64,000 nt of DNA from Acetobacterium paludosum (GCF_008086595.1 NZ_RXYA01000004.1:186001-250000); one strand, 5' to 3'; shown: positions 17,474-26,827, counted from the first letter of the stretch. Made by a program: numbers and translations. The notes: a model not told the origin generated them from the sequence alone.

Positions 17474-17504
17474 GAAAAAAGCAGACCCGACAAACGGCTC
17501 TGCT
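17474..17504 (-). terminator. terminator of the tRNA transcript
   Basis: On the minus strand AGCAGA, inner CCG/CGG pairs, then TCTGCT followed by TTTTT. It is 13 bases past the 3' end of tRNA-Lys, so it terminates the tRNA-Leu-tRNA-Lys transcript. Confidence 0.8.
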
Positions 17505-17516
17505 ATGCATTCTTTA

Positions 17517-17593
17517 TGGTGCTCCCTCAGGGATTCGAACCCTGGGCACCCTGATTAAGAGTCAGGTGCTCTAGCCAACTGAGCTAAGGGAGC
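17517..17593 (-). tRNA. tRNA-Lys (anticodon CUU)
   Basis: A complete cloverleaf: acceptor GCTCCCT/AGGGAGC, D-arm TAGCTCAGTTGG, anticodon loop ACTCTTAAT with anticodon CTT, T-arm with GGTTCGAATCC, and encoded CCA. 77 nucleotides including CCA. It lies four bases after tRNA-Leu and is probably cotranscribed with it. Confidence 0.97.
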
Positions 17594-17597
17594 TTAG

Positions 17598-17684
17598 TGG
17601 TGCCGAAGGCGGGACTCGAACCCGCACGTGATCGCTCACAACGGATTTTGAGTCCGTCACGTCTGCCAATTCCATCACTTCGGC
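17598..17684 (-). tRNA. tRNA-Leu (anticodon CAA)
   Basis: An 87-nucleotide class II tRNA with a long variable arm. Acceptor GCCGAAG pairs with CTTCGGC, the anticodon stem-loop ACGGA-CTCAAAA-TCCGT gives anticodon CAA (reads UUG), the T-arm has GGTTCGAGTCC, and CCA is encoded. Confidence 0.97.
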
Positions 17685-17965
17685 GAAATAAAAACTTGAT
17701 TAAATTTTGAAGCTTTTTACTCCTGATACGATAGAGATAATTAAATATCTCACACGGCACTGTTGTAAATAATAACATACCACAAATAAAATATCAATCT
17801 TTTTTTGAAATTTCTAATTATTTTTCTTAATTGAAAAGACGACAAAATTTTATCTTGTTTTTCGCAAAATATGGGGTACTATTATTACATATCGGATTTT
17901 TTAAAGATTTCAAATCCGCTGATCCCTTCTGTATAAGTATTTTTTTAGAAAGCACGGTGAAACTA

Positions 17966-18214
17966 ATGAGTATGTTCGAAAATAATAAAACAATCGCTTA
18001 CAAAGAATTCCGAGAATCTGTTAATGAATCTGTTCTTGAACTGATCAGGAGAACACAAGATAAAAAATGCAATGGCTGCATTGATTTTATATATGATGAA
18101 GAAACTGCCATGGGTTATTGTGAAGCATTGGAAAACACCTGGCCTGTTAAAAATGCAAAAGCTGTTCAAAGACTGACTGACTGTTATATTTGTGACCTTA
18201 AAGCAATGAAATAG
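17966..18214 (+). CDS. small cysteine-containing protein of unknown function
   Basis: An 82-residue protein that I do not recognise. It has a KKCNGCIDF segment and a C-terminal TDCYICDLK, so two CxxC pairs could bind a metal; otherwise it is helical and charged. I chose the ATG at 17966, preceded by a GGTG-type ribosome site. An in-frame TTG at 17831 would add a hydrophobic, low-complexity stretch without a ribosome site, and I reject it. It is monocistronic, pointing towards the convergent aroK gene, with ten bases between stops. It may be a zinc- or iron-binding small protein. Confidence 0.6.
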   Translation: MSMFENNKTIAYKEFRESVNESVLELIRRTQDKKCNGCIDFIYDEETAMGYCEALENTWPVKNAKAVQRLTDCYICDLKAMK

Positions 18215-18224
18215 AATAACAGCT

Positions 18225-18770
18225 CTATTGATGGGGTGTTTTTTGCTTTGCTCGATATGCCTTTACAACTCTTTCACAACATTCCAAAGCGGTATAATCA
18301 TCAGTTGAAATAATCAGATCACAATCGTCGTAGTATTTTTGACGCTCTGCCATCATCTGTCTGATTCGTCTTAACGGATCTTCACTTTTTAGTAAAGGTC
18401 TTGTCTCATTTTCCTGCACGCGTATAAATATTGTCTCCGGTTGCGCTGTTAAACAAACAATAAAAGCATTCTCTTTTAATAGTTTTCGATTTCTCTCAAA
18501 TAAAACAATTCCGCCACCGGTAGAAAGAACTACTCGCTTCCCCATTAACGCTTCTTTTAACACCCCATATTCAGCTTCTCGAAATGCACTTTCACCAAGA
18601 TCGGAAAAGATGTCTGCGATTTTCATTCCCATGGCAGTTTCCACCAAATCATCTGTATCAATAAACGTGTAGTTTAGTTTTTTTGCAAGCAGTGGACCGA
18701 TGGTTGATTTTCCCGTTCCCATAAAACCAATGAGTGCAATACATGTTTTCTCTTCCTCCATATCACCCAA
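18225..18770 (-). CDS. aroK: shikimate kinase
   Basis: A 181-residue cytosolic enzyme that phosphorylates shikimate at the 3-hydroxyl with ATP in the chorismate pathway. The P-loop GFMGTGKST is at residues 16-24, DTDDLVE near 38 includes the shikimate-binding aspartate, R63 lies in FREAE, GGG lies in LSTGGGIVL, and the lid contains RPLL. It overlaps the upstream aroE gene by eight bases, so the two are cotranscribed. An alternative ATG three codons downstream (MEEEK) is possible. Confidence 0.93.
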   Translation of the reverse strand: MGDMEEEKTCIALIGFMGTGKSTIGPLLAKKLNYTFIDTDDLVETAMGMKIADIFSDLGESAFREAEYGVLKEALMGKRVVLSTGGGIVLFERNRKLLKENAFIVCLTAQPETIFIRVQENETRPLLKSEDPLRRIRQMMAERQKYYDDCDLIISTDDYTALECCERVVKAYRAKQKTPHQ

Positions 18771-19623
18771 TCCCTTCTTCTAAGAGTTTCTTTCCCAGTT
18801 CTGGATCGGGAAATATGCCGGTCCACAATTCGAATGCTAATAATCCCTGATATAGAAGCATTTCCAACCCGTTCTCGGTTTGTGCTCCAATGGCTTTCGC
18901 ATCCTTAAGCAGCTGGGTCATCGGTGGACTGTAGATCATGTCATAAACCAGAAGTTCTTTTTTTAATAAGCTCTTAGCTAAAGGCGTTTTTTCAGGAGCA
19001 TCCGCCATACCAAGGCTGGTTCCATTTACAATCACGGCAGCCTCTGCTATTGCTTTTTTCAACTCTGATTCTTCCATCGAAATTGCCTGCGCTTTTCCTG
19101 GCCAGTTTTCATTTATTTGCGTTGTCAATTCAAGCGCTTTTTCAAACGTTCGATTGGCAATTATTACTTTTTTTATTCCCCCATCCGCCAAAGCCATGGC
19201 AACGGATTTAACTGCTCCGCCACAACCTAAAATCAATAATGTTAATTCTTCCTTTGATTGTTGCCCCAGTTTTTTTTCAATGGATTTTATGAATCCAAAT
19301 CCATCGGTATTATAGCCGATCATTTTTCCATCACGACAGACCACGGTATTGACTGCCCCGATTTTTTCGGCTAGAGGATCCAATCCGTCCAAATATTTTA
19401 TGATTTCTATTTTATGTGGTTTGGTTATATTAAATCCACCAAAATTCATTAGTCTAAATCCCTGAATAAGTTTTTCTAAATCCCGAGATTTTACCGCAAT
19501 CGGAAAATAAACGGCATCCATATCATTAGCCGCAAAAATTCCGTTATGTAATTGTGGCGATAAGCTTTGAGCAATGGGATCTCCGATGACAGCATATAAT
19601 TTTGTATTGACCGATATATTCAT
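18763..19623 (-). CDS. aroE: shikimate dehydrogenase
   Basis: About 286 residues; reduces 3-dehydroshikimate to shikimate with NADPH. It has the substrate-binding GDPIAQSLSPQLHN near residues 15-28, the catalytic lysine in NITKPHK near 66, the NAVNT-like segment GAVNTVV, the glycine-rich GCGGAVKSVA and the NADP-binding NRTFEK. I prefer the ATG at 19623, which is six bases after AAGGAG. The ATG at 19629 abuts that site, and the still longer frame from 19698 lacks one. It heads aroE-aroK. A stray NTDGFGF motif confirms the family. Confidence 0.93.
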   Translation of the reverse strand: MNISVNTKLYAVIGDPIAQSLSPQLHNGIFAANDMDAVYFPIAVKSRDLEKLIQGFRLMNFGGFNITKPHKIEIIKYLDGLDPLAEKIGAVNTVVCRDGKMIGYNTDGFGFIKSIEKKLGQQSKEELTLLILGCGGAVKSVAMALADGGIKKVIIANRTFEKALELTTQINENWPGKAQAISMEESELKKAIAEAAVIVNGTSLGMADAPEKTPLAKSLLKKELLVYDMIYSPPMTQLLKDAKAIGAQTENGLEMLLYQGLLAFELWTGIFPDPELGKKLLEEGIG

Positions 19624-19851
19624 CTTCATCTCCTTGATTTCTGATATTCTTTCTGCATTGTAACACAGGTTTCTTTTATCGTAAATATCTACCCGCAACT
19701 AAATGTTTAATCACCAAACTATTCTATTGATCAATTGTTATTCCGCTTTCAAATGATCGCTAAGTAAATAGACTTTATCTGTATTCTTATAAAATTTCAT
19801 TATTATACACTCTTTTCAATAAATATTCTTTTCGCCGTTTCATAACTGTGT

Positions 19852-19857
19852 TATAAT
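19852..19857 (+). promoter_or_regulatory. -10 element of the uracil permease gene
   Basis: A TATAAT lies 31 bases before the start codon. The corresponding -35 is weak. The short leader leaves no room for a PyrR attenuator, in contrast with many Firmicute uraA genes. Confidence 0.5.
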
Positions 19858-19888
19858 CGCAAAGGAAATTAAAGAATGGAGGAAAATT

Positions 19889-21229
19889 TTGAACAATCAA
19901 AGAATTATACAAGTAGAGGAAAAGGTTCCGCTGAAGATGCTTGTGCCATTGAGCATCCAACATATGTTTGCAATGTTTGGCGCCTCAGTATTAGTTCCTT
20001 TTCTTTTTGGCATCAATCCCGCTATTGTTCTTTTTATGAATGGTGTGGGAACCCTGTTATTTATTGTTATTACCAAGGGCAAGTCGCCGGCCTACCTTGG
20101 ATCAAGTTTTGCCTTTTTAGCTCCTGCCGGCATTGTTATCGCTACCTGGGGGTATTCATATGCCTTAGGCGGATTTGTAGCGGTTGGTATCTGTGGCTGT
20201 ATCCTCGCAGGCATCATTTATAAATTCGGCACCGATTGGATCGACATCGTTCTTCCGCCTGCCGCCATGGGACCTGTGGTCGCGTTAATCGGGCTTGAAC
20301 TTGCCGGCACCGCTGCAAAAACTGCCGGAGTTATCGGCTCCACAAGCTACGTGTTAGACAAAGCCAGCGGTCTTTATAATCAGGTCGTCACAACCATCAG
20401 CCCTAATAATGCCATTGTTTTTCTGGTAACCCTCGGGTTTGCTGTTTTTGGTTCTGTTTTATTTAAAAAATTCTTATCCGTTATCCCGATTCTCATCGCC
20501 ATTATTGCCGGTTACATCGCGGCACTTATTACCGGTGTGGTTGGTTCAACAACTTTTCAAGCTGTCGCAGATGCACCATGGTTTGCTTTGCCAAATTTTC
20601 AATTTCCGCAATTCAAATTGGAAGCAATTTTAATGATCCTGCCGGTTCTTCTGGTTATTTCTTCCGAACATATCGGTCATCAAATCGTTACCGGAAAAGT
20701 TGTTGGCAGAGATCTAATAAAAGATCCCGGCTTGCATCGTTCTCTGCTTGCCGATTATATTTCAACCACTCTTTCCGGATTAGTCGGTTCTGTTCCAACA
20801 ACGACTTACGGCGAAAATATTGGGGTTATGGCCGTTACCAAAGTCTACAGCGTTCAGGTTATTGCCGGAGCCGCCATTTTATCGATTATTTGCGGTTTTG
20901 TTGGAAAACTTTCGATGCTGATCAGTACCATTCCCGGGCCAGTAATTGGCGGAATATCCTTCCTGCTTTACGGGATGATTGGTGCTTCCGGTATTCGTAT
21001 TTTAGTTGAAGCCCAGGTGGATTATGGCAAATCACGAAATCTGACGTTAACCTCCGTAATTTTCGTTGTCGGTTTATCAGGTGTGGCCGTCAATTTTGGC
21101 AGCATCCAATTAACCGGTATGGTGCTATCCGCTGTGGTCGGCATGCTTTTAAGCCTGACCTTCTATATTTTAGACAAACTTAAACTGACCAACGACCGTG
21201 AAGAAGAGCATCTTTATGACCAGCCTTAA
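19889..21229 (+). CDS. uraA: uracil permease (NCS2 family)
   Basis: A 446-residue integral membrane protein of the nucleobase:cation symporter-2 family, importing uracil with protons. It begins near LVPLSIQHMFAMFGASVLVP, has the paired helical pattern of about 14 segments, the substrate-binding glutamate in SSEHIGHQ near 256 and the GSVPTTTYGENIGVM segment near 302 that marks uracil rather than purine carriers. Translation starts at a TTG, which has GGAGG eight bases upstream. It stands alone with its own terminator. Confidence 0.93.
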   Translation: MNNQRIIQVEEKVPLKMLVPLSIQHMFAMFGASVLVPFLFGINPAIVLFMNGVGTLLFIVITKGKSPAYLGSSFAFLAPAGIVIATWGYSYALGGFVAVGICGCILAGIIYKFGTDWIDIVLPPAAMGPVVALIGLELAGTAAKTAGVIGSTSYVLDKASGLYNQVVTTISPNNAIVFLVTLGFAVFGSVLFKKFLSVIPILIAIIAGYIAALITGVVGSTTFQAVADAPWFALPNFQFPQFKLEAILMILPVLLVISSEHIGHQIVTGKVVGRDLIKDPGLHRSLLADYISTTLSGLVGSVPTTTYGENIGVMAVTKVYSVQVIAGAAILSIICGFVGKLSMLISTIPGPVIGGISFLLYGMIGASGIRILVEAQVDYGKSRNLTLTSVIFVVGLSGVAVNFGSIQLTGMVLSAVVGMLLSLTFYILDKLKLTNDREEEHLYDQP

Positions 21230-21238
21230 TTCAATCTT

Positions 21239-21267
21239 GACAAACCTTTCCGGTTTGTCTTTTTTTC
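21239..21267 (+). terminator. terminator of uraA
   Basis: GACAAACC (21239-21246), a five-base loop, GGTTTGTC (21252-21259) and eight T residues. Confidence 0.9.
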
Positions 21268-21441
21268 TTTTAATCGCTGTATTTCTAATCAGGTTGGTGT
21301 TGTAAAAAAGTAAAATTTCACTTATACTGATAGTATTAGGAAATTACGAATTTATTTATGATGGTCACTCATTGTTTCATCTAACTTTTAGTTAAACTTG
21401 ATGACAAACTAATAAATCATCGTTATTAAAAGGGGAAACAT

Positions 21442-22191
21442 ATGACAAATGATATGAAAATTGCAGTCTTAATTGATGCTGATAATGTATCTGATAAATA
21501 CATCAAATATATTTTTGATGAGATCTCAAATCTGGGTGTGCCCACATATAAGCGAATATATGGCGACTGGACTAAACCTCAGCTGGCATCCTGGAAAACG
21601 GTACTGCTTAATTATTCCATTACACCGATTCAGCAATACAGTTATACCACCGGGAAAAACGCGACCGACGCGGCATTAATTATTGATGCTATGGATATTC
21701 TTTATTCTCATAATGTTGATGGCTTTTGTATTGTATCCAGTGACAGTGACTTTACGCGATTAGCCACCCGCCTGCGAGAAGCTGGTATGTACGTGGTGGG
21801 TATGGGCGAGAAAAAAACGCCAACTCCTTTTATCACAGCTTGTGAAAAATTCAAATATCTTGAAGTCCTGGCCAGTGATACTGCCGACGCTGTGGATATA
21901 ACTGGACAAAATGGAAAACACGGAACATCTAAGGAAAACATGGCCAGTAAAAAAGAACTGATTCAATCGCTGAAAACAATTATCAATGAAAGTTCCGATG
22001 AAGATGGTTGGGCTAATTTAGGCGAAGTCGGATCCAGACTTAACAACCGTTATCCGGATTTTGACACCCGAAACTATGGTCATACCAAATTAAGACCACT
22101 GCTTCTTTCTTTAAATCAATTTGAAATCGAAGCCCGTAGAAACAGCAAGTCTCAAAATGCACACTATGTTGTTAAAAACAAGGTGAAATAA
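21442..22191 (+). CDS. NYN-domain nuclease-like protein with C-terminal LOTUS/OST-HTH domain
   Basis: A 249-residue cytosolic protein. Residues 1-150 are a PIN-like NYN domain with VLIDADNVS near 9-17, TDAALIIDAMD near 74 and VSSDSDFTRLATRLREAG near 96; these aspartates form the putative metal site of an RNase. Residues about 168-248 match a LOTUS/OST-HTH domain (WANLGEVGSRLNNRYPDFDTRNYG), which binds RNA. It is two bases upstream of corA and probably cotranscribed. RNA processing or decay is expected from family; the target is unknown. Confidence 0.88.
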   Translation: MTNDMKIAVLIDADNVSDKYIKYIFDEISNLGVPTYKRIYGDWTKPQLASWKTVLLNYSITPIQQYSYTTGKNATDAALIIDAMDILYSHNVDGFCIVSSDSDFTRLATRLREAGMYVVGMGEKKTPTPFITACEKFKYLEVLASDTADAVDITGQNGKHGTSKENMASKKELIQSLKTIINESSDEDGWANLGEVGSRLNNRYPDFDTRNYGHTKLRPLLLSLNQFEIEARRNSKSQNAHYVVKNKVK

Positions 22192-22193
22192 AC

Positions 22194-23117
22194 ATGTTGG
22201 TTTATCTGCTTGATCACAACACCTTTACAATTGATGCTTTTGAGCAAATTAACAACGATCAAAGTCAAAAGCATCTGTGTATTCTTGATTTTGAAACGCT
22301 TCCTGCGGTCTATAAGCAACTCGGGATCAGCAATAAAATCTTTGAAGAATGTCTGCTTGAGGGCGCCTCTAAATTTGAAGGTTATGATGGTTTTGATTTT
22401 ATCACCATCATGGTTCCGGATCCGATCAGCCAGGATAAAAAGCCCCAGCGGATCTGTGTTTATTTTAGAGATAACTTACTATTGTTTGTTACTGACCACC
22501 GAGATTTTATCAATGAGATTGTCATCAGTACTCAATCGGAAGAAATTAAAATTCCAGCTTTGGGGAAATTTTTTCATTTATTCTTTGACAAGCTCACTTG
22601 CGACGACCGACTGATCCTTGAAGGAATCGAAGAAGAAATTTCGAATCTTGAGGAAGAATTAATCGTCTCGGCTAAAAACGATTTTGTCGATGCTCTGGTT
22701 GTTTTTCGCAGAAAGCTTCTCGGTCTCAAGCAGTATTATGAACAGCTTTTGGAAATTTCTGAAGCTATTGAGGAAAACGAAAATGGGCTGCTCAATGATG
22801 ACAAGCTACGCTATTATAAAATTTTGACCAAACGCATCAACCGGCTCTACATGAGCGTGCTTAACCTGAGAGACTATGTCACCCAAGTCAGAGAAGCCTA
22901 TCAGTCCCAGATGGATATTAATCTCAACAATGTGATGAAAATTTTCACCGTTGTTACTTCAATATTTTTACCGCTAACACTGATTGTGGGCTGGTATGGA
23001 ATGAATATCATGATGCCTGAATTTCATTGGACCTATGGTTATCCTTTTGTCATCGTATTATCCATTAGCGTTGCCGCCGGAACCCTCATTTATTTCAAAA
23101 AAAACAAGTGGTTTTAA
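22194..23117 (+). CDS. corA: CorA family divalent-metal transporter
   Basis: A 307-residue CorA-family protein, probably Mg2+ or Co2+ uptake. There is a long soluble N-terminal domain, a coiled helix region, and two transmembrane segments at the C-terminus separated by the signature YGMN (near residue 268) in VGWYGMNIMMPEF. It starts immediately after the NYN-LOTUS gene with only two bases between. Its stop codon overlaps the stop of the convergent PucR gene within a hairpin that terminates both. Confidence 0.92.
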   Translation: MLVYLLDHNTFTIDAFEQINNDQSQKHLCILDFETLPAVYKQLGISNKIFEECLLEGASKFEGYDGFDFITIMVPDPISQDKKPQRICVYFRDNLLLFVTDHRDFINEIVISTQSEEIKIPALGKFFHLFFDKLTCDDRLILEGIEEEISNLEEELIVSAKNDFVDALVVFRRKLLGLKQYYEQLLEISEAIEENENGLLNDDKLRYYKILTKRINRLYMSVLNLRDYVTQVREAYQSQMDINLNNVMKIFTVVTSIFLPLTLIVGWYGMNIMMPEFHWTYGYPFVIVLSISVAAGTLIYFKKNKWF

Positions 23118-23136
23118 AAACCGCTTGTTTTTTTTT
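23099..23136. terminator. bidirectional terminator overlapping two stop codons
   Basis: AAACAAG-GGTTT pairs with AAACC-CTTGTTT around the centre near 23116, with runs of T on both strands. Both the corA stop (23115-23117) and the convergent PucR stop (23114-23116) lie inside the stem. The compact arrangement serves two genes with one hairpin. Confidence 0.8.
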
Positions 23137-24682
23137 CACCAACATATGTTAATATTTTAAATGTCATCAGCAGCGAAAACTTTACTTCGACATCGTCCAA
23201 CGATATGCCTAACACCTCTTCAATTCTTTTTATTCGATATTTCATCGAATTACGATGGATCTGAAAAATTTCCGAAGCCTTTGTCAGGCTGCAATCACTC
23301 AGTAGATAAATATACAAATTATGGCAATAGTCTGTTTTATATTGACAATCGTATGCCATCAAATCGAGCAAAAAAGGACTGCAGCAACTTTTTAAGTCAA
23401 ATTGAGAACTGGCCATTTCCATCAGGTGATAAATGGCGTAATCATCATAATAGAAAATATGCTCTTCAGGGTTTAGCTGCGCACCCAACTCCGTGACTTT
23501 GAGGGATTGCAGATAGTACTTTTTTAGGTGCACAATATCATGAAAGGATTGACTAACGCCTGCATTCATTTGATTTTTTTTTAAAAATTCTGATAATTTC
23601 TTCCCGGTCTCTCCCCACCAAAACTCCTTTTTGTCACTAACAAAAAGAATGGTTATCTTATCTTTGTACAGAATGGATTTTTCCGTATTTAATAAACGAT
23701 CGATGAAACCCTTCATATGACTTAACAGCATTCCCTTTCTGTTCTTATCACACGGACTAATGGTCAACAGTACCAAATATCTTTTTACGTTTAATTTCAA
23801 GCTTTTCGCCCGTTTCTCAATCGATTCATACTGGGTTATTTTCTCTTCAAGTAAAGCAATTAAAAAGTGTTCAAACTCGCTGTTAAACTGATCGTAATCG
23901 ATTCTGTCTTTTTGCAGTTCACTGGCGACAATACTGCATAAAAACTGCAGAACCTCTAAATCCGTATCTTCAAATGATCTTTCTGATTCAACTACCGCAA
24001 TATGCCCAATATTTTTATCATTGATCGTAATTTTATGAGCCATCCATCTGGTTGGCGAATAATCAAAATTCTCGATGCAGGGAGCCTCACTTTTATAGAG
24101 TCTTTCAAACACACCACTGTCATTAAGTTTTTTTAATCTTTCATAGGATTCAAAGTCTTCTTCCTGTTTGGTCGGCCAGGATGGGTCCCCCACATTCACA
24201 TTTTCATTAAAAGCAAGGATGTTATACGTCAGATCGCTAATAAACATCGGATTTCCCAGCACCTCATAAGCTGTATCAATAATATGTTGGAGCCCTTTGC
24301 AGTCTAAGAGTGCTGCCACCAGCTTCGTTTTTTTATTGTTAAAATCACGTTTCATCAAAAACGCTTGATGAACTAATTCATAAATAGTTTCAATTTTTTC
24401 TGCCCTGTTCAGCAAAATATAATTTACTTTTGTCTTCATCATTTTTTTTATTGACGCATCATCTGGATCCACGATCAGCACATTTCCCGGCGCATTCAGA
24501 TTTTGAATTTCCTGAAAATGCCGGGCCTCATATAGATATAAAAGATTTGGATTCATTGCTTTTATACATCCGTCAACTAATACCACATCACTTATCCATT
24601 CATATTTTTTTTCCGAAAGGTTGGTTTCTGGTCTATAATCGTCCAACACTTTTGCAATTTCACTTAATTTTATATCCATCAT
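23114..24682 (-). CDS. PucR-family transcriptional regulator
   Basis: A 522-residue regulator with an N-terminal sensory part, a GAF-like middle and a C-terminal PucR helix-turn-helix, LTKASEIFQIHRNSMKYRIKRIEEVLGI, near residues 472-500. Such proteins control purine catabolism, sugar-acid and related operons. It is divergent from the flavin oxidoreductase gene at 24881, 200 bases away, and there is a palindrome in between. That makes the oxidoreductase its likely target, by inference. Ligand is unknown. ATG codons at 24682 and 24679 are both candidates. Confidence 0.88.
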   Translation of the reverse strand: MMDIKLSEIAKVLDDYRPETNLSEKKYEWISDVVLVDGCIKAMNPNLLYLYEARHFQEIQNLNAPGNVLIVDPDDASIKKMMKTKVNYILLNRAEKIETIYELVHQAFLMKRDFNNKKTKLVAALLDCKGLQHIIDTAYEVLGNPMFISDLTYNILAFNENVNVGDPSWPTKQEEDFESYERLKKLNDSGVFERLYKSEAPCIENFDYSPTRWMAHKITINDKNIGHIAVVESERSFEDTDLEVLQFLCSIVASELQKDRIDYDQFNSEFEHFLIALLEEKITQYESIEKRAKSLKLNVKRYLVLLTISPCDKNRKGMLLSHMKGFIDRLLNTEKSILYKDKITILFVSDKKEFWWGETGKKLSEFLKKNQMNAGVSQSFHDIVHLKKYYLQSLKVTELGAQLNPEEHIFYYDDYAIYHLMEMASSQFDLKSCCSPFLLDLMAYDCQYKTDYCHNLYIYLLSDCSLTKASEIFQIHRNSMKYRIKRIEEVLGISLDDVEVKFSLLMTFKILTYVGEKKTSGF

Positions 24683-24830
24683 GATCGTCCTTAATTTTTA
24701 TTTGAAAAAACGTGTTCGATTTCTACTATTATATAAAGGGCCTTAATCAAAAGCAAATTAAATCGTTGTCATTTTGCAATAAAACTCGTTGCTATTTTTT
24801 GATGTTCTGACATTGTATTAATTTTTTAAT

Positions 24831-24865
24831 ACTGATAATATTTTGTTAAATAAAATATTATCAGT
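24831..24865. promoter_or_regulatory. long perfect palindrome in the oxidoreductase leader
   Basis: ACTGATAATATTTT, seven bases, then AAAATATTATCAGT: 14-bp perfect arms. It ends six bases before the ribosome site of the oxidoreductase gene. It may be an operator or a transcript hairpin; there is no T run after it, so a terminator is less likely. Confidence 0.65.
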
Positions 24866-24880
24866 AGAAAGAGGTTTAGT

Positions 24881-26797
24881 ATGGATCCAAAATACAAAAG
24901 TATTTTTACACCCATAAAAATTGGGAATATGATTGTGAAAAATCGCATTGAGACATCCCCAGCTGCTCCCCGCCTGGCATCGGCAGAAGGCCTGGTGACA
25001 CCCGAACTGATTGAGTGGACAAGAGCACTTGCCAAAGGTGGTGCCGGTATCGTAACCACAGGTATTTCGATGGTTACTCCGCCTTTTGAACATATGAGCG
25101 GTTATTGTCTCAATATTGGCGATAACAACGTCGTCCCTGGTTTGGCGGTTCTTGCTGACACAGTCCATCGATACGGAGCCAAAGCTTCCATCGAATTGGC
25201 CGGGTTCGCCATGGGCCATGATATGCCTGAGGCGGGCAAGTCACCCATCGATATGATGAGTCAGGAAGATATTGACGGCTGGATTAAAATGTTTGCAGAT
25301 GCTGCTGAAAGAGCCTTGAAAGCAGGCATGGATATGATTTTGATTCATGGCGGACACGGCATTCTGGTCAGTAATTTCTTGTCCCCGGTATTTAATCACC
25401 GAACCGACAAATATGGCGGCAGCCTGGAAAATAGAGCCCGTTTCGCCTGTGAATTATTAGCGGGAATCCGAGCCCGAGTTGGCAATAAATTAGCAATCGA
25501 ATTTCGTTTAAGCGGCGCTGAACTAATCCCCGGTGGTGTTGAATTAGATGAAACCATCGAATATATTAAAATGATTCAGGATAAAATAGATCTCGTCCAT
25601 GTATCCGCCGGTGTTTTGCTGGATGATGAGATGGTCCCCATTACAACCCAGCCTACCTATCTAAAACGAGGATATAATATCCATTACGCAGCCAGCATTA
25701 AAAAAGCGGCCGGAATAACAATTCCGGTCACTACCGTTGGTTCTATCGATTTAAACTTAGCTGCTGAAATTATTGAAAACAATGAAGCCGATATGTGTGC
25801 GATGATTCGCACTGTTTTAGCCGATCCTCAAAGTGTCAATAAAGCGCGGACCGGAAAAGAAGAAGAAATCCGGCCATGTATCCGGTGTGTTCTTTGCTTA
25901 AACCGGACCCATGGAATGGAACCGCTGAGAATAGCCTGTACGGTAAACCCCAAAGTCGGCCGAGAGTTTGAACTAAAAGATTTCCCGACAACAGCCGAGC
26001 AAAAGAAAAAAGTCGTTATCATCGGTGGCGGTCCTGGCGGAATGGAAGCTGCCAGAACCGCTGGAGACCGAGGTCACGATGTCGTTCTCTTTGAAAAAAG
26101 CAGTCAATTGGGCGGGACCTTAAGGCTTGCGGTAACCCCCGATTTCAAAGCCGATCTTAAGAATTATTTAGAATGGGCCGTAAGAATGACCAGCCGTCAT
26201 CCCCATGTTCAGCTTAAACTGGCTACCGAAGCCACCCCTGAAAAAATATTGGCTGAATCACCAGATGCCGTGATTATTGCCGTGGGTGCAGAAAGCAATA
26301 TTCCCGCGATTCCCGGTTTGAACGGGAAAAATGCCGTATGGGTGGGTGACGTGGAAACAGGATCAGTCGAAGTGGGAAACGAAGTTGTTATTGCCGGCGG
26401 CGGTTTGACCGGTTGTGAAACGGCTTTGAATTTGGCTCGCAAAGGAAAAAAAGTGACCATCATCGAAATGGTCAGTGAAAAGAGAATGTTGGAACCGTCG
26501 CCAATTCCCATGACTGCTCTTTTGCAATTGCTCAAAAAAGAACATGTAACGATCCTGTCGAATCATAAATTACTGAAAGTCAATGAGCAATCCGTCATCA
26601 TTGAAGGAACTGATGGTGAAAAAGAAGTTAGTTTTGATTCCTTAATCATTTCTTTGGGTGTAAAACCAAAAGTTCTGGAGGTCGCTAAATTTACTGATCT
26701 AGTAGACAATGTTTTCTGCATTGGCGACTGTACAACCAACCGGGGCACGCTTTACAATGCAACAACCGCCGGTTATAATGCCGGAATGGATATTTAG
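24881..26797 (+). CDS. NADH:flavin oxidoreductase, 2,4-dienoyl-CoA/enoate reductase type
   Basis: A 638-residue old-yellow-enzyme-type iron-sulfur flavoprotein. Residues 1-340 form the FMN barrel, with HGGHGILVSNFLSP near 160 and the NHRTDKYGGSLENRAR signature near 172. A 4Fe-4S motif CIRCVLC starts near 331 with a further cysteine in IACTVNP. Residues 375-638 hold the FAD site (IIGGGPGGMEAAR) and an NAD(H) domain (VIAGGGLTGCETALNLA). Members reduce activated C=C bonds in enoates, bile acids or aromatic acids. The substrate is unknown here. Single gene, with GAGG ahead of the ATG, divergent from a PucR regulator and followed by a long perfect hairpin. Confidence 0.9.
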   Translation: MDPKYKSIFTPIKIGNMIVKNRIETSPAAPRLASAEGLVTPELIEWTRALAKGGAGIVTTGISMVTPPFEHMSGYCLNIGDNNVVPGLAVLADTVHRYGAKASIELAGFAMGHDMPEAGKSPIDMMSQEDIDGWIKMFADAAERALKAGMDMILIHGGHGILVSNFLSPVFNHRTDKYGGSLENRARFACELLAGIRARVGNKLAIEFRLSGAELIPGGVELDETIEYIKMIQDKIDLVHVSAGVLLDDEMVPITTQPTYLKRGYNIHYAASIKKAAGITIPVTTVGSIDLNLAAEIIENNEADMCAMIRTVLADPQSVNKARTGKEEEIRPCIRCVLCLNRTHGMEPLRIACTVNPKVGREFELKDFPTTAEQKKKVVIIGGGPGGMEAARTAGDRGHDVVLFEKSSQLGGTLRLAVTPDFKADLKNYLEWAVRMTSRHPHVQLKLATEATPEKILAESPDAVIIAVGAESNIPAIPGLNGKNAVWVGDVETGSVEVGNEVVIAGGGLTGCETALNLARKGKKVTIIEMVSEKRMLEPSPIPMTALLQLLKKEHVTILSNHKLLKVNEQSVIIEGTDGEKEVSFDSLIISLGVKPKVLEVAKFTDLVDNVFCIGDCTTNRGTLYNATTAGYNAGMDI

Positions 26798-26827
26798 ACA
26801 ATCATCATTTCCGATTTCATGAATTAG

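Noticed and set aside
17831-17965. N-terminal extension of the small CxxC protein
   Set aside because: It starts with TTG, lacks a ribosome site and encodes low-complexity hydrophobic sequence.
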